42,056 bases of DNA, from NCBI RefSeq assembly GCF_000576635.1, contig NZ_AVFL01000044.1, positions 1 to 42,056 of the forward strand. The letters are read 5' to 3'. Below are positions 16,796 through 23,477 of the stretch, one piece after another. This stretch comes from Skermanella stibiiresistens SB22. GTDB taxonomy: Bacteria > Pseudomonadota > Alphaproteobacteria > Azospirillales > Azospirillaceae. Made by a program: the position numbers and the translations under genes. The notes under the pieces were generated by a model. The model saw only the letters and a list, made by a program, of their open reading frames with translations, ran no database searches and was not told the origin of the DNA. Every line of letters starts with the position of its first letter. Within the stretch, counting starts at the first letter, position 1.

Positions 16796-17455
16796 ATGAT
16801 ACTCGTGGTTGGCGGCATCAAAGGCGGCGTGGGCAAGAGCACGCTCGCGTCCAATCTCGCCGTCCTGGTCGCCCAGAGCGGCCGTGACGTCCTGCTGGTG
16901 GATGGCGACAGCCAGGAGACCACGATGACCTGGGCCGCCGCCCGGGGGGAGCGCGAAAGCGTGAGCACCGACCGGGTGACCACCGTGGCGCTGGTGGGCA
17001 AGGGGGTGCGTGACGAGCTGCGCCGGCTCAAGCCGAAGTACGAGGTGATCGTGATCGATGCCGGCGCCCGGGACACGACCACCCAACGGTCGGCGCTCAC
17101 GATCGCCGACGCGATCCTCCTGCCCTTCGCACCCCGTGGGCCCGACCTGTGGACCATCGACGCGGCGGTCGAGATGATCACCGAGATCAAATCGGTGAAC
17201 GAGGGTCTGCGGGCCTTGGCTCTGGTCAATCGGGCCGACCCCATCGGCGGCGACAACGCGGAGGCGGAAGCGGCGTTCGCCGAGCACGCTGACATCCTCA
17301 CCCCTGCCCCAGTCCGTGTCGGCAACCGCAAGGCCATCGCTCAAGCGCACCTCATGGGGCTGGCCGCGAACGAGATGGGCCGGCCGGATCCGAAGGCCGT
17401 CGCTGAGTTGAAGGCACTGTATCGGTATGTTTTTAACACCGAAGTGGCATCTTAA
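16796..17455 (+). CDS. ParA/ParF-type partition ATPase
   Basis: A 219-residue Walker-type ATPase without an N-terminal DNA-binding extension, matching the short ParF (type Ib) group. The deviant Walker A is KGGVGKST (9-16), the A' motif is LLVDGDSQ (33-40) and the Walker B region is VIVIDAG (84-90). Such ATPases move plasmid copies apart on the nucleoid together with a small DNA-binding partner, here encoded 33 bp downstream. The ATG at 16796 begins the first beta strand; no clear ribosome-binding site is visible. Inverted pentamers GTATG/CATAC at 16760-16770 lie just upstream and may be part of an operator. Confidence 0.88.
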   Translation: MILVVGGIKGGVGKSTLASNLAVLVAQSGRDVLLVDGDSQETTMTWAAARGERESVSTDRVTTVALVGKGVRDELRRLKPKYEVIVIDAGARDTTTQRSALTIADAILLPFAPRGPDLWTIDAAVEMITEIKSVNEGLRALALVNRADPIGGDNAEAEAAFAEHADILTPAPVRVGNRKAIAQAHLMGLAANEMGRPDPKAVAELKALYRYVFNTEVAS

Positions 17456-17488
17456 ATCCACCGGAATAGCACCGAAAGCGCACCGCCG

Positions 17489-17752
17489 ATGAGCAGCAAG
17501 TTCAGCAAACCGAAGCCAGCAGGCGCCGTCAGCCAAACGGACATCGAACGGGTCATCCAAGGGGCCGACGCCGTGGACGATCGCCGCGAGGACAAGAAGT
17601 CCGTGGAGGAATCCGAAGTCCGGTTCACCATGACCTTGCCCGGCGAGATGTCGGGTCGCGTGGACCGCGCCAGGAAGTCGGCAGGCGGCCTGACCCGGCT
17701 GTCATGGATCAGGGTGGCCGTTGCCGAGAAGCTTTCCAGAGATGGATTTTAA
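17489..17752 (+). CDS. ParG-like ribbon-helix-helix partition protein
   Basis: An 87-residue protein with a long polar, probably disordered N-terminal tail (1-43) and a C-terminal ribbon-helix-helix fold: strand VRFTMTLP (44-51), then EMSGRVDRARKSAG and LSWIRVAVAEKL. This tail-plus-RHH design and the position right after a short ParA ATPase match ParG, which binds the centromere and stimulates ParF. Its size is close to known ParG proteins (about 76 residues). Flanking TACTGAA boxes are candidate binding sites. Confidence 0.75.
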   Translation: MSSKFSKPKPAGAVSQTDIERVIQGADAVDDRREDKKSVEESEVRFTMTLPGEMSGRVDRARKSAGGLTRLSWIRVAVAEKLSRDGF

Positions 17753-17805
17753 TACTGAATAAACACCGTTTCAGTATGTTTTTAGTATGCGAAATGTACT
17801 GAAAC
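17753..17805. promoter_or_regulatory. TACTGAA/TTCAGTA box cluster after the ParG-like gene
   Basis: TACTGAA occurs at 17753 and 17797 and its inverse TTCAGTA at 17770; GTTTCAGTA (17768-17776) and TACTGAAAC (17797-17805) form a perfect 9-bp inverted repeat. An 11-base GTATGTTTTTA occurs here at 17774 and also at 17425 near the end of the ParA gene. Repeated boxes beside a ribbon-helix-helix gene suggest centromere or operator sites. Confidence 0.45.
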
Positions 17806-17827
17806 CATACTTCTTGCCGAGGAGGCA

Positions 17828-17984
17828 CCCCTGGTTTGATGAATCAAGCCAGGGGGCCAGCAGGGTGTTTGGTTTGTGGGCGTCAAGAAGCTTCCGCCCA
17901 GATGCTACGCATCCGGATCCCCGCGAAGCATCTTGACGTTCAGCGCGCTGGAGCTGGTCGGCGGCTCGTTGGCCGCCTAGAACG
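17828..17984. other. Structured intergenic element with nested stem-loops
   Basis: Three consecutive foldable units lie within 157 bp. (1) A 13-bp stem, CCCCTGGTTTGAT against ATCAAGCCAGGGG, with a two-base loop (17828-17855). (2) A 14-bp stem with one mismatch, CGTCAAGAAGCTTC (17881-17894) against GAAGCATCTTGACG (17925-17938), enclosing a small GATGC/GCATC hairpin. (3) CGTTC (17937-17941) against GAACG (17980-17984), enclosing GGCGGC/GCCGCC. No convincing ORF runs through it. It could be a non-coding RNA, a recombination site or part of the partition locus. The 17753-18115 gap holds this and the TACTGAA boxes. Confidence 0.45.
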
Positions 17985-18115
17985 ATAGTCTTCTTGAGAT
18001 TGTAATGCGTGAGTCAAAAGCAGCGCAGTGGGAGTTCCTTTTTAGTCGGATGAAAGCAAATTGCGATGTCGCTCTTACATCAATAAGATTAAGATTACCA
18101 ATAACAACAATATTC

Positions 18116-18355
18116 TCAATTTCCCAAATCGATTATGTCTAGAAATTCCAATATCAATATGATTGTATATAAAAATAATATAAACAAGCCAAAATAAAGT
18201 ATTATCAGTAGAACAGATATTCCGGTATCACTCGGATATAAACATTCCAATTTTACTTTTTGAACCTCTTCCTCTGGTGTAAAAAAATATAAAAATATGA
18301 ATGAGCCTAGTACGCTAATTCCAAGATCCCATAATGCAGCTTTGATTTTCTTCAT
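18116..18355 (-). CDS. Small AT-rich two-pass membrane protein
   Basis: A 79-residue protein beginning MKKIKAALWDLGISVLGSF with two hydrophobic segments (about 10-25 and 47-70) separated by an acidic loop with FFTPEEEVQ. The ATG at 18355 follows a GGA-rich stretch; a GTG reading from 18460 is possible but would overlap the upstream gene heavily. It lies 26 bp after the DUF1232 gene on the same strand and shares its low GC content, so the two probably form one transferred unit. Function unknown. Confidence 0.5.
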   Translation of the reverse strand: MKKIKAALWDLGISVLGSFIFLYFFTPEEEVQKVKLECLYPSDTGISVLLIILYFGLFILFLYTIILILEFLDIIDLGN

Positions 18356-18381
18356 AATTTTCCAGTCTCCGGCCAAGATTG

Positions 18382-18882
18382 TTACGGGAACTTTGTTGTC
18401 GGCTTTTTCAATTTTATTGATTCCACCAAAGCCATCCTTGTTGTTTTGCTGAAAGACCACACTATTAAAGTGATAAACAATAAAACATCGTCAATCTGAC
18501 CTATCCCAAGAAAAAAGTCAGGTATCATATCTATTGGCATAACAAAATATATTGCCGACACACTTAAGGATACTACTATTTTAGATAACATGAACCCCAT
18601 TCTGATTAAAAACAAGAATATTATCGTTATAATAACAAAAGGTATCCAAACCAAAAAAACAATTCTTTCTAAAAGAGCTTTCAGAAAGATTTTGGGGCTT
18701 CTGAAAAATGATTTTATGTAATACATAAAAAATACCAAAATGATTGATACAATAATCAAATCACCAAAAGTAACAACTTGTACTGTGCTAAAAAGTAATT
18801 TGATGGCAAGTATTGATAAGATAAACAACACAATAGAATAAATGAAGGAGGAGATTTCTGATTTTCTTGTATGATCCAACAT
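18382..18882 (-). CDS. DUF1232-containing membrane protein
   Basis: A 166-residue, very hydrophobic protein with about four transmembrane helices. Residues around 112-135 read YFVMPIDMIPDFFLGIGQID followed by DVLLF, the hallmark of DUF1232 (YkvA-like; P-x-D-x-I-P-D-x-x-P/L-G-x-x-D-D). The start MLDHTRKSE is chosen because GGAGG lies just upstream; seven more residues are possible. Strong AT bias and lysine/isoleucine-rich codon use contrast with GC-rich neighbours and imply recent acquisition. The DUF1232 family has no settled biochemical role. It pairs with the small downstream membrane gene. Confidence 0.75.
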   Translation of the reverse strand: MLDHTRKSEISSFIYSIVLFILSILAIKLLFSTVQVVTFGDLIIVSIILVFFMYYIKSFFRSPKIFLKALLERIVFLVWIPFVIITIIFLFLIRMGFMLSKIVVSLSVSAIYFVMPIDMIPDFFLGIGQIDDVLLFITLIVWSFSKTTRMALVESIKLKKPTTKFP

Positions 18883-19340
18883 ATTTTCCTCCAATATTGA
18901 CATATTGTCATATAGAGTCGGAACGACGTCTTATTTATATTATTTTCTTAAAATCATCTTATCATTAGTTACTTTAACAATCATTACACTATTTTGTATA
19001 TAACCTTCATGGATTTTAGTGGCATCAACCGCCACGAATTTCTTTGAGGAAAGCTATACAAGACGAAGGAGGCACCTAAATAATGAAATGAGCTTCATCG
19101 ACCGTCAAATCTTGTCACTTATTTTCGGCCGCCTCTGGAAGGAGACGATTGTCCGCACCGTGGACAGCAATTGCCATGGGGAGATGATCTACTGAGTCAC
19201 ATGGTGCGGTCCGCCAGGACCTGCGCCTCGGTGCTTCACAGCCTACAAGATGGACTTCCGACGCGACATGACCGACCAGATGGACGGTGGCGATGATGCT
19301 CATGTTGATGACTCCGCAGTGGGATGGGGAGGGCAGGGGG
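18883..19340. other. Intergenic region without recognised gene
   Basis: The first half (to about 19090) is AT-rich and should hold the promoter of the DUF1232 gene reading leftward. The second half returns to high GC and contains short open frames with no family resemblance or good ribosome-binding sites. No hairpin terminator was noticed. Confidence 0.4.
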
Positions 19341-20294
19341 TCAGCCCATCAGGTAGTCGCCGATCGGCGGCAGGCCGACGGCGTCGACGTCCAGCGTGCC
19401 GACGATCGCGTGGGTGTTGGCGTCGGTGAAGGTGTAGAAGGTGTGGCCGCCCCGCTCGACCGCCGAGATGGCCAGCGGATCGGGACCGGAGTAGTCCTCG
19501 TCGAATGAGTTTTTGCCCAACGAGTCCTCGACGGGATTGAACCCGTGGATCACGTCATGGCCGAGTTGGAGGCCTGGGCGCCATAGGACCAAGAACTGAT
19601 CGTTACCGGCCAATCCCGTGAACGTCTCGTCACCCTCGCCGCCCTCGAACACGTCGTCGCCGGCACCGCCAATCACGGTCGCGTCCAAAGCCCCACCGCG
19701 GAAGATGAGCGGGTTGCTGTCGTCGACCAGGTGGAAGACCTCGATGCCGGTGAACGTAGCCGCCCGCACGAAGTCGCTCTCGATCGGACCGTTGGTATAG
19801 GCGAGCACTCCATTCCCATGATCGTCGATCCGTATCTCGGGACCGGCCGCGCCGTAGGTCTCTGTCTGCCCTCTGACGTTGATGATCAGGGTGTCGGCGC
19901 CGGCACCGCCCGTGTATTCGTCCGTGCCAGCAGGCAGCAGACCAGCGACGCGGACGTCGTGGACGATCGTGTCGTTCCCGGCATCACCACGCACCCGATC
20001 GTTCCCAGAGCCGCCGACGAGGAAGTCGTTGCCGGCGCCACCCCAGATGAGGTCGTTGCCGGCCTCGCCGTACAGGTGATCGTTCCCCCGGCCGCCATCC
20101 AGGAAGTCATCGCCACCTCGTCCGAACAGGCTGTCGTTGCCGGTTTGGCCGACGAGATGGTTGGCGGCGTCATCGCCGAAGATCCGGTCGTTCCCGCTCT
20201 GTCCATACGCGGCGCTGCGACCGCCAACATGAATCTCGTCCGCCCAACGCGTGCCCCATACGGTCGTTCGACCGTGTCCGAAAATCAGAGCCAT
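19341..20294 (-). CDS. RTX calcium-binding repeat protein
   Basis: A 317-residue protein whose N-terminal half is a run of glycine/aspartate nonapeptides (GGxGxDxLx type: SGNDRIFGDD, TGNDSLFGRG, RGNDHLYGEA, AGNDLIWGGA, SGNDRVRGDA and others, about 32-110), forming a Ca2+-bound parallel beta-roll. A second short RTX group (GGAGDDVFEGGEGDE) lies near 215-235. Such proteins leave the cell by type I secretion through an uncleaved C-terminal signal; here the C-terminus TLDVDAVGLPPIGDYLMG is plausible for that but unproven. GAGGAAG precedes the ATG. No catalytic domain seen; there are no transporter genes in the window. Confidence 0.85.
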   Translation of the reverse strand: MALIFGHGRTTVWGTRWADEIHVGGRSAAYGQSGNDRIFGDDAANHLVGQTGNDSLFGRGGDDFLDGGRGNDHLYGEAGNDLIWGGAGNDFLVGGSGNDRVRGDAGNDTIVHDVRVAGLLPAGTDEYTGGAGADTLIINVRGQTETYGAAGPEIRIDDHGNGVLAYTNGPIESDFVRAATFTGIEVFHLVDDSNPLIFRGGALDATVIGGAGDDVFEGGEGDETFTGLAGNDQFLVLWRPGLQLGHDVIHGFNPVEDSLGKNSFDEDYSGPDPLAISAVERGGHTFYTFTDANTHAIVGTLDVDAVGLPPIGDYLMG

Positions 20295-20357
20295 AACTCT
20301 TCCTCAGATTTGATTGGTATGTGCTTTAACAGAGTTTACGCCACCTGTAGTGGTGGC

Positions 20358-20921
20358 CTATTGACTCATCGAGTCAGTATCCGAAGGGGTAAGCGAGATA
20401 TGCTTCCATGTCCGACCCTGGCGGACATGTTGGATGGTGGAGAGGGAGACCTGGAACCTCGCGGCGAGAATGGAGGCGCGCTCCGACGAGCCACGAATGT
20501 CTTTGACCGCAGCCTCGGTCAGCCTCGCATGGACATTGTCCTCGCCGGGAGCGGCCATGATCGGACGGTGTTTTCTCCACGCGTCCAGGATGTTCGTTCG
20601 CTGGGTGCCAAGGAACAGATGCTTGGGATTCCCGCAGCGGCGGTTGTCGCACCGGTGGAGCACATAGAGCCGGTCCGGATCGCAAACATTGTCCAATGCC
20701 CACGCTCTCCGGTGGGCGCTCATGCGTCGCCCACCGGCCAGCCGTGATGGGACGACGCCATATCCGGTGGCGGCGCTGACGTATGATCGCCAAGGCCAAC
20801 AAGCATCGGGACCTCCACTCTTGTCGAAGCAGGTCCAGAACTGGCAAATCGGCGAGCAGGTCAGGCTACTCCTCCTGCCCGTGAACATGGAACCACATTC
20901 AATGCAGACTTTGTCCTTCAT
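20358..20921 (-). CDS. HNH endonuclease with zinc knuckle and HTH tail
   Basis: A 187-residue nuclease. N-terminal Cys6, Cys9, Cys22 and Cys26 form a probable zinc site. The HNH_3 core has AHRRAWALDN (His70), VLHRCDNRRCGNP (His89, Asn98) and HLFLGTQRTN (His101). A C-terminal helix-turn-helix (LTEAAVKDIRGS, then ILAARFQVSLSTIQHVRQG) would bind DNA. This is the layout of phage and intron-associated HNH nucleases that nick or cut DNA. GGTGAT precedes the ATG. It closes a minus-strand series of small phage-like genes. Confidence 0.85.
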   Translation of the reverse strand: MKDKVCIECGSMFTGRRSSLTCSPICQFWTCFDKSGGPDACWPWRSYVSAATGYGVVPSRLAGGRRMSAHRRAWALDNVCDPDRLYVLHRCDNRRCGNPKHLFLGTQRTNILDAWRKHRPIMAAPGEDNVHARLTEAAVKDIRGSSERASILAARFQVSLSTIQHVRQGRTWKHISLTPSDTDSMSQ

Positions 20922-20999
20922 GACATCACCATGTGGAAAATGGGGTCGGGGAAAAATCCCGGCCCCAGTATTTCTTGGAACTGACATGCGTTGAGATGA

Positions 21000-21239
21000 T
21001 CACCTTAACGCATGGATGATGCCGATCATCCCCGAGATGTCTAGATATTGATCCGGAGTGAGGGGGATTTGACCTTCACGATCCAGATCAAGCCAATATG
21101 CCTCTGATTCAGCATCGATATCATGCTCTCGCCGGATCCTTGCTCCACGCATCCTTTCGGCGATTGTGGAAAGCTCCCGAGAAAGCTGGCTGTTCATGGG
21201 GATAACCCTGGATCGGGGGAAGGGGATGATCTCAGCCAA
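21000..21239 (-). CDS. Small hypothetical protein with AEIIPFPR N-terminus
   Basis: A 79-residue protein. The N-terminal MAEIIPFPRSRV motif is very common in short alphaproteobacterial proteins of unknown role, which supports the unusual TTG start at 21239. The upstream 33-aa ORF ends at 21232 and overlaps this start by eight bases, so coupled translation could compensate for the weak codon; an ATG at 21197 is the alternative. The C-terminal part TPDQYLDISGMIGIIHALR is helical. Member of the minus-strand operon 22691-20358. Confidence 0.6.
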   Translation of the reverse strand: MAEIIPFPRSRVIPMNSQLSRELSTIAERMRGARIRREHDIDAESEAYWLDLDREGQIPLTPDQYLDISGMIGIIHALR

Positions 21240-21333
21240 GGGTCACCCCCACGACGATGAGGAGCGCCGCGGTCAGATAAAGATCGAGCGCGGCCATGGC
21301 GTAGATCGCGTGCCATCGGAGGGTCGTGATCAT
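21232..21333 (-). CDS. 33-aa membrane protein within the small-gene operon
   Basis: A short ORF, MITTLRWHAIYAMAALDLYL followed by a hydrophobic TAALLIVVGVTLG. GGAGTGAG lies just before the ATG, the stop of the preceding gene is seven bases upstream, and its own stop overlaps the next start. Such tight packing is typical of real phage or plasmid small genes. Confidence 0.5.
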   Translation of the reverse strand: MITTLRWHAIYAMAALDLYLTAALLIVVGVTLG

Positions 21334-21339
21334 GGCGCC

Positions 21340-21846
21340 TCACTCCGCTGCGGCTGTGTCGAGGGCGGCCGCCGCGACGGCGCGTCGGAACGCCTTCAGC
21401 CGATGATGGACATCCGCCCGCCAGCCGACCGGACCATCGTCCGAGGACATGCCCAGGCGCTTGAGCATGCCCTCGTAGATCACCCAGTCCCGTCCGCCGG
21501 GGTCGGGTTGCCCCAGGGGAGATCTCGCGGCGATCAGGCCGGCGGCGTGGATCTGGTCGTCGGTCGCCAGCTCGAGTTCGATGTCATTGGCCAGCGCCAG
21601 TACCTCGGCGATGGAGAGCGGAAAGACGGCGGCCGACCCGGGCGAGCGGGCGTGATAGGACGGACCGATCCGCTCCATCGCCGCGTGGGCGAATTTCGAG
21701 AAGGGGAGATGGCCGCCCGTGGCGGCGTCATGCCGGAGGCGTCGGCAGACGTCCCCGACCACGGGATCGGTGGTCAGCCAGCCGACCAGGGCGTCACGGA
21801 CACAGCCAACGAGCACGCCGCGCTGGGAGGGGGTGAGCTTCATCAT
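21340..21846 (-). CDS. Hypothetical protein of the phage-like operon
   Basis: A 168-residue, mostly helical soluble protein (MMKLTPSQRGVLVGCVRDAL onward) with an Ala-rich C-terminal helix. Two adjacent ATG codons (21846, 21843) follow GAGGAG. No recognised motif. Flanked closely by small genes on the same strand (12 bp after the zinc-finger gene, 6 bp before the 33-aa gene), hence co-transcribed. Confidence 0.65.
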   Translation of the reverse strand: MMKLTPSQRGVLVGCVRDALVGWLTTDPVVGDVCRRLRHDAATGGHLPFSKFAHAAMERIGPSYHARSPGSAAVFPLSIAEVLALANDIELELATDDQIHAAGLIAARSPLGQPDPGGRDWVIYEGMLKRLGMSSDDGPVGWRADVHHRLKAFRRAVAAAALDTAAAE

Positions 21847-21858
21847 GGTCCATGCTCC

Positions 21859-22092
21859 TCAGAATGCCGCGTGGATGGGAAATTCGGCCGGGCTGCTCCA
21901 GGCGTCGGTCCGCCGACAGGTGTGGCAGATCCTGTTGCCGGGGCCGGTCGACGCGAACATCGACGAGCAGGAGAGGCACCGACGCTGGCGGCTGGCGGCC
22001 TGGGCGCGGTGTTCGTCGGGATCGGTGATCGCGAGCCCGAAGGAGAGTTGAAGAGCTTTGGAGGCGTGGTACTCTTGGGTGTTCTTCTTCAC
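21859..22092 (-). CDS. Small zinc-finger protein
   Basis: A 77-residue protein with one Cys4 zinc-binding module, CLSCSSMFASTGPGNRICHTCR (shown by Cys39, Cys42, Cys55 and Cys58 spacing C-x2-C ... C-x2-C). Such modules are frequent in phage and plasmid genes of unknown role. The GTG start at 22092 has GGAG upstream. It lies 12 bp before the next gene in the operon. Confidence 0.65.
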   Translation of the reverse strand: MKKNTQEYHASKALQLSFGLAITDPDEHRAQAASRQRRCLSCSSMFASTGPGNRICHTCRRTDAWSSPAEFPIHAAF

Positions 22093-22157
22093 GGTGGAAC
22101 TCCGTCATCTGGCGGAGCCGGGAGGGTGCTCGCAACACTCCCCGGCGCCGGGTGGGG

Positions 22158-22364
22158 TCAGTCGGTGAATCTGTCGATCAGGCGGGTGCCTTCGGGCGTC
22201 TCCCGCCAGGAGCCGCCGAGCGCTCCGGTCATGAGTTCGGCGACGAAATCCGGAAGGGTGTCATAGCGCTGGGCATGGGTGCCGGTGCGGCGGATGACCC
22301 ACATCCCACGAAGGCTGTATCGAGCGGTGCCTGTCCGGCCGAGGGGGATTTCCCGCCGCGCCAT
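22158..22364 (-). CDS. Small hypothetical protein
   Basis: A 68-residue basic protein (MARREIPLGRTGTARYSLRG) with an acidic C-terminus (RLIDRFTD). GGAGTGA precedes the ATG, which lies only six bases after the stop of the upstream gene. No family recognised; assigned to the operon by spacing and codon use. Confidence 0.6.
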   Translation of the reverse strand: MARREIPLGRTGTARYSLRGMWVIRRTGTHAQRYDTLPDFVAELMTGALGGSWRETPEGTRLIDRFTD

Positions 22365-22370
22365 GATGGG

Positions 22371-22691
22371 TCACTCCGCCGCGAGGGCGTGGGCCATGTC
22401 GAGCGCGTGCTCGACCGCCTCGCCGAAGCCGATGTCCTTCCAACCCCGGTCGCCGGTCTCGTCGAGGCAATCGGCGGCGATCCATTCGAGGTCGCACGCG
22501 GCGTTGACGGCGTCCTCCACGTCCACGATCTCGCGGCCGATCTCCTCCCGGACGCATTGGAGGGAGACCGGCAGGTGCTCGACGCGGGTGGCGGTGATCT
22601 CGACCTTGGTGGAGAGCCAGCGAAGAGCCAGTTCCACATAGACGGTGTCGGTTCCAACGCGGGAGAGAACGGGGTCGGCGGTGATGGCCAT
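22371..22691 (-). CDS. Hypothetical acidic protein, first gene of the operon
   Basis: A 106-residue acidic protein (MAITADPVLSRVGTDTVYVE), probably alpha/beta, with no recognised family. GGAGA precedes the ATG. It opens the minus-strand series that runs to the HNH nuclease and is divergent from an Xre-type regulator; the 117-bp region between them carries repeated TTAGCGCATGA boxes that may be the regulator's binding sites. Confidence 0.65.
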   Translation of the reverse strand: MAITADPVLSRVGTDTVYVELALRWLSTKVEITATRVEHLPVSLQCVREEIGREIVDVEDAVNAACDLEWIAADCLDETGDRGWKDIGFGEAVEHALDMAHALAAE

Positions 22692-22731
22692 GGTGCGTCT
22701 CCGCTTGTTTATGTGCCCTACAAGCGTTAAA

Positions 22732-22777
22732 TTAGCGCATGAAAAGCCGATCTCACAAGCAGTATTTTAGCGCATGA
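22732..22777. promoter_or_regulatory. Twin TTAGCGCATGA operator-like repeats in divergent promoter
   Basis: The 11-base sequence TTAGCGCATGA occurs at 22732-22742 and 22767-22777, 35 bases apart, about three and a half helical turns. The surrounding DNA is AT-rich, unlike the genes on both sides, as expected for overlapping divergent promoters. The adjacent plus-strand gene encodes an Xre-type repressor, the natural candidate to bind here. Confidence 0.5.
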
Positions 22778-22808
22778 GAGCTTTTTTTTCATGCTCATAG
22801 GAGGTATT

Positions 22809-23054
22809 TTGTTACTATCGGCGGAACAGATCAGGGCGGGCCGCGCGCTCCTTGGATGGTCGGCGCAGCAATTGGCGGATCAAGTCGGGGTCAGCATCCA
22901 CACCGTTCAGCGCCTTGAAACCGGCAAGGTCCCGGTCGGCAAGGCGAAGGTCCAGACCATCGAGGGGATCAAGCGAAGTCTCGCCGACGGCGGGGTCGTC
23001 TTCCTGGACGATGGCTTCGGGGTGACCTTGGCCCGGAAGGACGGGATGGAGTGA
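22809..23054 (+). CDS. Xre-family HTH transcriptional regulator
   Basis: An 81-residue single-domain repressor-like protein. The HTH reads AEQIRAGRALLGWSAQQLAD and QVGVSIHTVQRLETG, matching the common EQIRAARALLGWSQ type in proteobacteria, followed by a short tail (VVFLDDGFGVTLARK). AGGAGG at 22799-22804 lies four bases before a TTG codon; the ATG at 22791 would place this site inside the coding region, so TTG is favoured. The stop overlaps the next gene (GTGA). Confidence 0.8.
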   Translation: MLLSAEQIRAGRALLGWSAQQLADQVGVSIHTVQRLETGKVPVGKAKVQTIEGIKRSLADGGVVFLDDGFGVTLARKDGME

Positions 23055-23314
23055 CCGGCAGCGGAATAACGCCCGCCAGCACGCGACCCGAACCCGACAT
23101 CGAGATGCGCCGTGCCGTGGCCCTGGCGTACCGGACCATCCGCCAGCAAGGCGGAGGGGATCTCCCCGCATGGAAGGCCGCCCGCGCCGAGGTGATGCGG
23201 CGGAAGCCAGAGATGACCGAATGGGACGCCGGGAAAAGAGCTGTCCAGATCATCAGTTGGGCGGCTTCGGAACACACGGCGTGGTTCTGGAAGAACGTGG
23301 GCGAGGGAACCTGA
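23051..23314 (+). CDS. Small hypothetical protein, family shared with 9075-9347
   Basis: An 87-residue protein with the pattern EMRRAVALAYR, AWKAARAEVMRRKPEM, AGKRAVQIISW and a C-terminal FWKNV. This aligns with the 9075-9347 product. The GTG start overlaps the stop of the Xre regulator by four bases, so the two are co-translated. The family appears associated with phage/plasmid regulatory units; its role is unknown. Confidence 0.65.
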   Translation: MTGSGITPASTRPEPDIEMRRAVALAYRTIRQQGGGDLPAWKAARAEVMRRKPEMTEWDAGKRAVQIISWAASEHTAWFWKNVGEGT

Positions 23315-23477
23315 TCAGTCGTACTGGATCGGACCGCATAACCCTTGAGGTTAAGACAAAAATAAAAAGAATTATATATTATTTAATATTAATTCATATA
23401 AAATTTGTTGATAAAACTGAAGTCATCAGACGAGAACCGAGTTTAGGGTTCACCAATTCAGATAGGAACACATCACC

